DNA from: Strigamia acuminata
Taxonomy: Eukaryota; Arthropoda; Chilopoda; Geophilomorpha; Linotaeniidae
DNA: 64,000 nucleotides
Reading direction: 5' to 3'
Assembly: GCA_949358305.1 (NCBI GenBank)
Contig: OX442315.1
Span: 36,358,427-36,422,426 of the forward strand
The notes below the pieces were generated by a model. That model saw nothing but the letters and a program-made list of their open reading frames with translations. It was not told the DNA's origin and searched no databases. Made by a program: the position numbers and the translations under genes. Shown here piece by piece: positions 54,253 to 64,000 of this stretch; position 1 is the first letter of the stretch, and each line of letters starts with the position of its first letter.

Positions 54253-57099
54253 AGTTTGAGAAGCACTGTTCTACAAGTATGTGATTGTTTGTGATCTTTA
54301 GGCAACTTGTGTGCCACAGTGGGCAGATGAGGGGTTTGCAAGAAATGTACCAAAGGACTTTTCCACAGATTTGCATTCCTCCATTTGCCGCTATCCATGC
54401 CAACAAGGTAGTTTTTGACAAATGACATTTGATTTGTAAATGCATGTCAATTTACAGGGAAAAAATAGTAACTGTCAAGGTCAAGGCACGAGGTGATGGA
54501 AGGAAATGCTCTGTTGCTAAAGAGGAATTTCCTTGGCTGATTGCCATTTTCCTGGGATGGGTCACATGAATCACGTGTGTGTGTGTGAATGAAGGAATCT
54601 TCCGGTGGTTTTTAGTCGGAGTCTGATCAGGTTAGTGGGCGGATTCATACAAGGTCAACGACCCCAGCTGCTGCAACCAAGCTGGAGATTTCATTTTTTT
54701 TTGTTCACCTGATAAAAAAAATGGAAAGATTGTTGCTAGGCAATGGATCATCAGTCACAGGGAACCTGAGGTGGTTTAATGGTTTTTTTCCTTCTTTTCT
54801 TTTCCAATTCTTTTGTGATTTACTGCATGAAAATGGTAAAAAGATTTTTTTCTTAATTATTCAGATATTCGATGTAATAGTGATACAGTGAGGTAATGCT
54901 CAATAGAAAAATGGAAGAAAATGACAAAATTCAGTGCTGTGGGAAATACTAAATTAAAAATTTGTTAAATTTGATTAAATCGATAAAAAGTTGAAGTGGC
55001 CAGCAGGGAGAAAGAGCAATTTGATGGCTCGGAATTATTTACTGGACAAGTGCACAAGTAAATAATGAGTAAAGTGCTCTTTGACTCGGCTACCAGTCCC
55101 TGGTAACCTCACAAGCAACCCATCACGAGACAAATACAAGTAAAGACAATAATTCCTACAACAAATAGGTTTCTTTATTGGAAGACGGTTGAGAGGAAAT
55201 TCCAATGAAGGAGTGCTGATGAATGGTGCGTTAAAGGTTTGTGTGTCTGTTGTGAATTGAACTTATTGGAGGGAGGATTTTGCTTGATCAATATGTAAAA
55301 TTAAATTTGGATGTTAGCTGCAAGCAAAATGGTTTTTTGAAAGTGTTGTTGTTTTTGCTGGTCACTTTTTGAGTGTAGGTGATTTTATTTGTGTTTATTC
55401 AATTTGAATTGAGAATAAATCGTGCATTTGCACACAATCTCCTTAAACATTTCTGGTTGTTTGTGTTTTGTGTTTTGGCATGTTTTAAGGCCACAAACAT
55501 AAACATTTAATGAAGTAACATCACAAAACACTTGAAACACGACCTTATAAATTTGTGTAAAAGCCCCAGTGCCTTTAATTGCTATATTTCACAGATTTCC
55601 ACAGTTGGTGCAAGTTTCGTACAAGAAAATAGCAAGTAATAAAATTCAAAAATGGCATAAAATTGATGACATAATCACTAATTAACCAATCAGACAAAGG
55701 CGTGTTACACGTGATGTTAATTTTATCCATTTTTTTGCATCAAACCTAAAATATTCTATACTTATGTCACCCCCATTTTTATGTAAAAACACTGCCAAAT
55801 TTATTTTTCTAAAAAACTTATAAATCTGTTAATTTTAAACGAATTCTAATGACAAAATACATTTATTAAAAAATTGGTTTGATTCCAGATGAAGTCTGAA
55901 AAAAAATATTACTAAAAAACCGATTATTCTATACTTATGGCACGCACCTTACACGAGTTACGATGTCAATTCCGCGTACTGAGCGGATCTAAATCCTTAT
56001 ACACACTGGTCATGTAATTATCACACCAATGTGTTGACCTCATCACGAATCCGTGATGTGTGTCATTGAGACTGAAAAGAAAGTTGCACTAAATCCAATG
56101 ACAGTGCAGTTTACAAATTTAAATACACATTAAAAGCATGCCATTAATGCTAGTATCATAATTGTTTCTAACTTAAAGTGCATGTTATTGTAAACACAAA
56201 CACACCCAATGATGTTTCTTTGTTATTGGCAGTGCAGCTTCAGTTCTGAAGTAACTATGAATATTAAGTTTTGTGTAATTACTTTATTACTTTAAGTAAT
56301 CGACAGTTAAAATGCATGGTGCAAGTAAGGAAATGGTCACAGTTGCCATTAGTTTTTGAATGTGTATGTGTTTCAATTTTAATTTTCTCTATAGATGTTT
56401 ATCACATTTTCATTAGGGAGCTATTCAGGCAGAATTTCAAAATGCTTTGTGGAAAGTTGCATATTTTATCAGAATTCCGATTTCATTAAATTTGCTAGAA
56501 AATTTTTTAAAAAATTTAAATTTAAATTTTTAAAATTAAATTGTCTACTTTTCCTGTTAATTGTACTAAGATATTGCGCACAAGGTCAAAAGCCAGCAGC
56601 TATAAAAAGATAATGAACTTATTATTTAATCAGCACGAAATAAAAAAATTGAACTTTCTCAAAGAGGCGTGGCTGTGATTGCTACGACCATTTGCTTCAC
56701 CTCGGTGTGTGTGCCTAATGAACTTCCGGATTGACATCTCAAATGCAATCAAAGTGATTTCATGACCTGTGATGTGTGCTAAACTCGTTTTTTTCTCTCT
56801 TAGTCAATGTTGACGTTGGCCTAACTGTCTGGCTGCTAGAAAGTGTCTTGGTTATTTCGTCAGTGTTATGAGCTAACCCCTGCATGGTACTTGTTTGTTA
56901 CACACACGCCATTCCGCTACGCAATATGTATTACAAATGACCAATATTTGTTTATCGTGGATATTAATTTGATTAAATTGGATTAATGTGGATTCGAAAA
57001 ATATTTGTCTGCGAAACGATCTATTTGAGAAACGTGGTCTTCGAAATGACTGTCTGAGAAGTGAAATTCGAAGATTAAGGGACCCAGACTCAAATTTTA
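54253..57099. other. Non-coding interval
   Basis: No supported gene. Short spurious frames only. Confidence 0.4.
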
Positions 57100-57205
57100 C
57101 ATTTACATGTCAATTTCACATTACAACACGTAAACATCATATTACTACGTGTAAATAATATACTACGACATGTAAATATCATATTACGATATGTAAATTT
57201 CGTAT
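57100..57205. repeat. Minisatellite with ACRTGTAAAT units
   Basis: Degenerate 21-27 bp units, each containing a form of TACGACATGTAAATATCATA. Confidence 0.6.
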
Positions 57206-58148
57206 TTTGATAGTAGATTATTTCTACGCAATTAAATGCTCGGTTTGTTTTTGTGCAATGCACAAACAAGTGGGGAAATGGAGGAGAGCGAAGCAACTGT
57301 CAGCAGGGGGTTTCTGGTTTAGCGATTAATTCCGGCACATGAATGCGAATTTGTCACTGTAATGAGAGCAAGGTTCTTGCCAGCGGCAAGGAGAAAAGAA
57401 AATTTGTCCTCGTTGCATCCCCGCCTACATATTGCACTTTATTCGTGATCGGTTAATTGCAACAGGGTTGAATGATTTCATCCAATTAAAGGATGAGACT
57501 TGAAGGAGATTTGAAGGAATGAAATGGGGCTAAGGTTGGGATTTTGCTGCAGGATTTGTTTTCTCCTGCAAGGTTATTAATGCTGCCCCTTAGCTTTGCT
57601 GCAGAGGATGTTGGTTTGCTTTTTTTTATCTTGTTTTTATTGCTTCAAACAATAGTGCAACTGTATTAACGCAAATTTAAATGCATTTAAAGTGAAAATA
57701 TATTGAACTAAACTGCTAGGTTTGCTGCTCATTGCCGAGGGTACTGGAGGATTGCAAATTGATTTGTCCATGACATCGGCCACCAGATGGCTTCAGTAGT
57801 TAATTCTGCCATTTTTTCCGTATAATATCTCAACACCATTGTTGATCCAAAACAACGGTAGAGAAATTATTATCAAAGCCTTGTTTTCGTAGCACTGAAA
57901 CAGTCAAAAATGCCATATCCTTCTTTTCTACATCCTTGGTGATACGAAGTAGGAAAAATTCTACAAGTTTAAGTAAAGGTTTTGCTTTACGTATATAATT
58001 TCACGGAACAAAGGAAATGGAAAAATAAATTAAACAGAATCTCTGAAACACACACAGCAATGTAGGTCAGCTTACAGTTTTCCTTCCTTGTGATTCAATC
58101 ATCAATTATAGGACATCGACAAATAAATGATCTTACTTAATGGGGTGG
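57206..58148. other. Non-coding interval
   Basis: No supported gene or repeat. Confidence 0.4.
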
Positions 58149-58548
58149 CCTCCAAAATGTCTAATGTCAAAATGTCTATTCCCTAAATGTCTAAGCTGAA
58201 ATGTCTAATCCAAAATGTCTAATGGACAAAATGTCTAATGGACAAAATGTCTAATCCAAAATGTCTAATGGACAAAATGTCTAATCCAAAATGTCTAATG
58301 GACAAATTCTTAATAAAATTAGGTTAGGTTAGGCTAGGTTAGGAATAAAATGGAATAAAAATGGGAAAAAAAATTGGAGTACGGTATGTCAAATTTTGAG
58401 ATTCTTAAAAAAAATTATTGGACATTTTGGCATTAGACGTTGTTTGATTTTGGCATTAGACATTTTGGATTAGACATTTTGTCCATTAGACATTTCGGCT
58501 TAGACATTTAGGACTTTAGGTATTAGACATTTTGTCATTAGACATTCC
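58149..58548. repeat. Foldback element made of AATGTCTAAT repeats with a TTAGG tract
   Basis: The left arm (58149-58316) is a tandem of AAAATGTCTAATGGAC and AAAATGTCTAATCC units; the right arm (58421-58548) carries the same units in reverse complement. A TTAGG run (58319-58343) lies just inside the left arm. There is no coding capacity. Confidence 0.75.
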
Positions 58549-61197
58549 GGGGTCGTAGATATTGATCTGTAGGCGACACATACATTTTAAATGATTGAAA
58601 CAATACAACAGTGTGCATGCCCACTGAGACTAACAACAAAACGGCCGCCATTTATGAAGTTGGTTGGAGACAAGCAGCTTAAAAATGTTGTTTAAAATGC
58701 TGTTTAGTCTAAATTGCTCGATGAATGCGCTTACTCAACTCGTTCTGATTTAAATGACCTTGAAAAATTGCTTTCAATCAAAAGTCGTATGTCATAATTA
58801 AATTTGGCACGCCCAACTGTGTATACAATGCAGCACTCAATCATCATATTCTACCCGTATGACAAGCATTTTACAACATTCTTGAAGAAAAAAGAGAATT
58901 TAACTAATTGCAGTAGCTGCACAAAGGAAGCAACTAACTTGCATTGCTTGAAAATGCAATCACAGAATAAGCCCATTTCATATTTTAATTAACACTGTAA
59001 ATAGAATGTGCAACACAGACAGGTGAGGAAGAATTATGGTTGCAGCACATGTGTCCAATTAGCGCAGAATGCACACACAGCAAGTGAGAACGGTGCATAA
59101 TTAGCCAGTGAAGCACCAATTAACATAAGAAAAAATACTTTTAAATAGTGCACGGATAAGGCGCGCTAATTAGTCACATCCAAGTTTTTCCAACTGTTCT
59201 TACACCTCGGGAGTGTGATAAGACAACAAAGTCTAAACTACACGAATGAATATTAATTTCTGGAATTTAAATATTTATGAGGTCCAAAGAATGAGATAAA
59301 TTAGATTTATGTAGACTAAAGTGTTTGGTTGATGTGGATGTGACATTGTTGGCAGCGTTTTTATCATTGAAGCAACCATTTATATTTGGCAAAGTGTTCT
59401 ATGCCATTAAATCTATTAAACAGATTTAATTTAGCCTCTTATTTCAAACTCGAGTGGCAATGTGTGTTGGTGAAGTCGGTGTCAGATAGAGAGGAATTCA
59501 AATGCAACATGCGCATCATATTCTGCGCACATGTATTTAACGTGGAGATTGTCAAGCTTGTTGCGCATAAAGAAAATAAAGCGACAATAACATGGCTTGT
59601 CAATCATGTGATCAGAGGTGAATTCTAGGCTGCACAACTTTCTAAGATCACTTTTCTACCTTTACTCAACCTGTCAACAAGGTAAACACCCTTTCAGACA
59701 ATAGAGCGAGAATGTCACTTCTTTTCTAATTACTTTTCGCTTTAGAAACGCGCCAATTCATCCTACGCCGACCTATTACTATTAGTGCCACTATTTTTAT
59801 ACCATGCTCACAAGTCAGTGATTATTCCTCACCCATTTCTGAAGTTGCAATCTGGGTCTGTTACAATTCTTTTTACATTCACACCTCGTAAGCAGAGCGT
59901 CTTGTAATTCTATGTATGTAGTGTTGTCTACCAGCAAGCTGGGATTTCTCTCCGCCCAACTCCCGAGACGAACGGGCAACATCCAAGCAATGATTTTTGA
60001 AAACAGACTTTTGAATTCATTTGTCATCACAGTTGACTTAGCACAAACACAAACACCACAAGACCAATGTCTCTGAATGTTCAAACATAGTGAATAAACC
60101 TTAGTAGAAGTCTTTAATGTAAGAACTCCCACTGACCTGGACCCTTTGCGCGAACATTTGTTATTTAAACCTAATTCCAACTAGGCAATTCGTGACAAGT
60201 TTATTGTTGTTATTTAGTTTTATGTATAGTGTGAATTTGGCATCAAGATACCAGACCCGAACTCATCCTTGTGTGACTGACTTTTCCATCAACCTCCAAC
60301 TGGGTTTTCTGTGAATGAAAAAGAAAAAACTACTTTTTCTGGTGGCAGTACACAGTCTATAGTTAGGAGTAATGAGGCTCGGCCAATGGGAGAAAGGCCA
60401 ACCTTACAGTTAGTATAACAATTAGGCGGCCAGGCAATTACTTGAATTTGAAAAACTCTTTAGTAAATGCCATGAAGTGTAAGCTGATGGCAGATAACGG
60501 GCACAACTCTGCCGATAGTTCAACCAAAATCTAACGTTAATTTGTGCATGTGCAAATGGTGCGAGTGTACGAGTTCTAATTAGACGCTAAATATTTAAGC
60601 ACCAACTCTAGATACTGGAATAGAGCGTCTTAATTGCTTAATTAGGCTTAAGTATGGTAATTATAATCAAGATTTAACGCAAGCTAATGTCAACATGTAA
60701 TGGCGCCAGCATCAGTGATTGCTTAATGTTTGGGTGGGAGAGGGAGATAATTGGCATTGCCAGGCAACCTTCCACCCACATGCATTCAGTAAGTGCGTTT
60801 GAATGGCTTTATTTTGCTCGAAATGTTTTCATTAGCATTAAAGTGGATTTGTATCAGTCTTTAACGAAATAGAAAATGATTTCGAGGATTTTGATGTTTA
60901 TAAATTTGGACTGAATGTTTGGGAGATAAAAGTTGAATATTTTTCAGTTTATGTGGTTATAAAAGGGTTTATGTGGAACGTGACTGGGTTCATTAATCGA
61001 GACTTGGGAATTTGTAAATCCATTGCAAACACCATCTGTCGGAAGTAGATTTTTTTTTACTCTCTCTTTCCCTTTTATTTTCTGTGTTTGTCTGTGTGCA
61101 CATAATTGGACGCGCTGTTTTTCCAATTGTTCGAGTTATCTGATGAGAAACGAAACGTGAAAAATGCCCGCTTTTCTTTTTTATGCAACCTGTATAG
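58549..61197. other. Non-coding interval
   Basis: No supported gene. At 60355-60405 a TAGTAATGAGGCTCGGCCAATGG-like segment matches one end of the MITE at 46884-47266. Near 60232 TTTGGCATCAAGATACC matches the inverted-repeat motif of the element at 62517-62880. Confidence 0.4.
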
Positions 61198-61310
61198 ACG
61201 ACCAGACATTAGGGGACCCCGCAGCTCCACCTGGTTTGGGAGGACCGCAACAGGCGCGCGAGAGCTGCACCAAGTGCATTGCGTTGCAGGGCAGTGATCA
61301 GCCTGCAGGG
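61198..61310 (+). CDS. Weak candidate exon
   Basis: A GC-rich 113-bp block after a TGTATAG acceptor reads DDQTLGDPAAPPGLGGPQQA, then ESCTKCIALQGSDQPAG, up to a GTAGCT donor. Composition is the only support; I recognise no family and neither splice site is strong. Confidence 0.15.
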
Positions 61311-61344
61311 GTAGCTGGTCACATGTGTTATAATCATGGTTAGA

Positions 61345-61500
61345 GTCCTGGGTAACTTAATTGGCAGAGCACCTTTCCTTTATAACTTACTTGACTTTCC
61401 GGTAAAGTAAATATGAAATTTCATATCCCGGTAAACGGGATCTGGGTTTGACTCCCAACTCGGGCGCTGTTTCGCTTTTTAACCACAAATTTAGAGATTA
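61345..61500 (+). repeat. tRNA-derived SINE, copy 2
   Basis: An A-box-like TAACTTAATTGGCAGAGC is followed about 85 bases later by a B-box-like GGTTTGACTCCCAACTCGGG and then a tail (TTTTTAACCACAAATTTAGAG) that parallels 32320-32365. Confidence 0.6.
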
Positions 61501-62516
61501 GGAATTTTTCCATAACAAATTCCTCTAAATTTCTGGGAATTTGGAGAAATCGCAAAATTTGGCATCGGTTTGTTCGTTAATTTTGCCGAATGTAATGTTG
61601 TTGTGTCAACACATGTGGTTTTCTAGGAAAGCGAAATCTGGGTTTTTTCCTTCTTTTTTTGGAAATGTAGTCCCATTTGTAAACATAATAAATATTCCCG
61701 CAAAGGGAACTAAGTGTTACTTAGTGCAAAGTTAGGGAACAAGTATTAAAAAAATAAACTTAAATGCTATTGATTACTGTGTGAAACAAACTGGTGCTTT
61801 TAGAGAAACTGTCAAGATTGCAGGAAACATAAATTGGGCTGTGTGTGTGTGTTGTGTTTGTTTGACTTTAAAGGGAGAAAATTGTATAGAGAAGGATATG
61901 TAAATCATTGAGTGGAGATGAATGGGGTTTTATTGTGCGCAACAAATGCTGTATGGAAATGAAATTGAAAATAAGTGAAGATTGGTCTATGAGATTAGAT
62001 CGAGTATTGTTTGGTTATTAGTTAGGAATTTAGAATAAAGAAAGTATAATTTTTAAATTTAAATTAAGCTTTTGTGCTTGATCACTCATCTGGTTCCAGG
62101 AAATATTAATATTTAGATTGGCCCCAATTTTGTATTACTTTTTGGTTGTGTTTGCTAGTAATTACAGCTGTACTCATACTTAATTAATTTTAAAAGGTTT
62201 TTTTTTTAATTTTTATTTATGTTAATGCAAGGTATACCATTGACCTTTTAATTAAGTTGAAAAGGAACTAAATGGAAATGAAGATTTTTATGTAGTTTAT
62301 AATTAACTTTCACATTTCCTCTTTTCATGGACGGGCCTGAAATAGCCCATGGAAAATCAATTAATTTTTCTTAGTGGATGTGGAAGACAGGAGTTTAATA
62401 GCTCGAAAAGTTTGATTCCGAAATGACCAATTGCGGTACTTCGAAAGGAATTTGCTTCAAATTGGAATAACGAATGAAATTCATCATTTAGAATGACCTT
62501 GAAAGCTTGTCCAGCC
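61501..62516. other. Non-coding interval
   Basis: No supported gene or repeat. Confidence 0.4.
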
Positions 62517-62880
62517 AGCCAGCCGGTGCCTACAGTCTACGTCCGGTATCTTGATGACAAATCCAAACACTAAATTTAATTTTTGGCACACGAAAACACA
62601 AAAGTCTAAAATTGTTTATTGCATACGAATGAATAGAAACATCTATCACAATGCGCACCTTCTTATACTGGTGTTATGAATCTCACAACCAATGGGAGTA
62701 TTTCAAGTACTTTTCGGAATAGAGTTTAGGCATGTGCGTTATTATTTTCGTGTGAGGCGTTGCGTTATTCACAAAATAATGTTTTTGTTGTGTTTATGTG
62801 TGCGCAGACAGGGATTTGTCAGTTTGATATTCGGCATCAAGATACCGGGCGCAGGCAGACTACAGTCGTTGCGGCTGGCC
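62517..62880. mobile_element. MITE-like element with ATCAAGATACCGG inverted motifs
   Basis: The left end CCAGCCGGTGCCTACAGTCT then CCGGTATCTTGATG is the inverted counterpart of the right end CATCAAGATACCGGG then CAGACTACAGTCGTTGCGGC. Single copies of the CATCAAGATACC motif also occur near 60232 and, altered, near 63818. Confidence 0.6.
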
Positions 62881-64000
62881 AACCTAATCCCAACCTGGTT
62901 TCTAAAAGATCGGAAGACACGAATGGATTTTTGCGGGAATGGTACATTTTGCCATTAGGGGATTTCTGTAAACAAATCCAATGAAATCAAATTAGCCCAC
63001 AATGAGGCTTTTCAAAAAATCTAACTCGATTAGAATTCACACGTATCAGCTGTCAGGCCTAACTAACAAACCGGTAATTAGATTGTACAACTGAAATGGC
63101 GAGTTTACTAAAGGGAGAGAGAAAGGTCTGCAGGGGTGAACATGTTGGCATTTCCAGAAAACTGCTTTAAGCTTAAATTGAGGTCTTAGGGCGAGGTTAA
63201 ATTGTTCTTTTTCGATGCTAGAGGTCACCACCTCTTTTTACTCCCTTCACATTGCCTCGGCTTCCTGATAATTTTCTCACCCACTACCACCAAAACCAGG
63301 CTATCAACCCTTTGACTCTTACTAGTGGCCGTTGACCGGAAATGGGTTTCCAGAAACATTGATTTCTAGTGGAAGAAGGAAAGAGACAAAGAAACTGAAA
63401 GAAAATTAAATTCAATTTTTAAATCAAAGTATAGTGTTCTAATGGATGAATAGCACCGCCTGGTGGCAGTTTTTTCGCAAGTTGACATTACCGGAACACA
63501 ACAAACAAAGAATCGGAGAAGGAATTGGGTTATGACTTCCCACACGTTCAGGGGTCCGTGAAACTGGCGTGGCGAAGAAAATAGAGGAGGTCCGTGCTCC
63601 AATTTTAAATCTCAAGTTGTAGGTGGAAACATAAATTTCGTTTTGTGACAAATGAGGCTGTTGAGGGCGATCAACGGCCCCGGTGTTTCGGTTTTTGGGA
63701 ATGCACAAATGCGGGCATCTCATCTGCTGAGTTCGGTAATTGGTAGTTGAAGCGCTTTTATTTTAGTTGTTATTTTTAACGCATGTTTTGCTGATTATTG
63801 CTGTGTGCAGTTTGTGTTTGGCATTGAGATTCCGGTCACGGATTGTGGTTTATATTAATGTGTAACACGTTTGCGTGAATGCGAAGCGATTGGAAATCAA
63901 AGTGCAAAGTGCTGCCAGTAGGTTTTGATTTTAAAGCTAGTTGTTTAAATGCTGTTCAACTGCAATACATTTCTAAATTTTAGTTGAGTATGTTTTGTTG
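62881..64000. other. Non-coding interval to window end
   Basis: No supported gene. A GTGTTTGGCATTGAGATTCCGG segment near 63813 recalls the previous element. Confidence 0.4.

Noticed and set aside
59815-60180. 121-codon minus-strand frame with clustered cysteines
   Set aside because: No recognisable domain and no splice-site or codon support; its length is not exceptional over 64 kb.
62817-62960. Possible exon after a GTGCGCAG acceptor
   Set aside because: The sequence forms one arm of an inverted repeat with 62517-62565, and its core motif recurs near 60232 and 63818, so it is a mobile-element end.

Overview
This is arthropod-type nuclear DNA. It is AT-rich, its genes have spliced introns with consensus GT-AG sites, it carries short (TTAGG)n tracts (the common arthropod telomere unit), and it is heavily loaded with LTR retrotransposons, MITE-like inverted-repeat elements and tRNA-derived SINEs. 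Several conserved genes (an ALKBH2-type repair dioxygenase and an NNMT-type methyltransferase) suggest a non-dipteran arthropod such as a crustacean or springtail. That placement is inference.

The left third (1-21 kb) holds three structurally complete LTR retrotransposons from three superfamilies: a Ty3/Gypsy element (519-5516, + strand), a BEL/Pao element (7219-13342, +) and a Ty1/Copia element (15851-20608, -). Each has one uninterrupted gag-pol frame, paired LTRs that are identical or differ at one position, and a 5-bp target duplication. All three therefore look recent. The Gypsy element sits inside an older interspersed repeat. The BEL element sits between two copies of a roughly 190-bp direct repeat. 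The Copia element sits inside the coding sequence of an ALKBH2 gene and cuts it in two.

The middle (21-37 kb) is the gene-bearing part: a putative SAM-dependent methyltransferase of unknown role (23229-25189, +, four exons), TOE1, a DEDD-type 3'-5' exoribonuclease (27146-29637, -, six exons), the first coding exon of an unidentified gene transcribed divergently from TOE1 (30281-30445, +), and an NNMT/PNMT-family small-molecule N-methyltransferase (34208-37135, -, three exons). The longest introns of both methyltransferase genes contain MITE-like elements.

The right part (37-64 kb) is gene-poor. I found degenerate Copia fragments, two weakly supported candidate exons, several MITE families (including PIF/Harbinger-like pairs with TWA target duplications), two foldback structures with telomere-like TTAGG tracts inside, a possible solo LTR and two tRNA-derived SINE families. 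It could be intergenic, or intron of a long gene that starts at 30281 or lies outside the window. I see no defence island, gene cluster or other clearly undescribed multi-gene system. The strongest signal is the apparently very recent Copia insertion into a DNA-repair gene.
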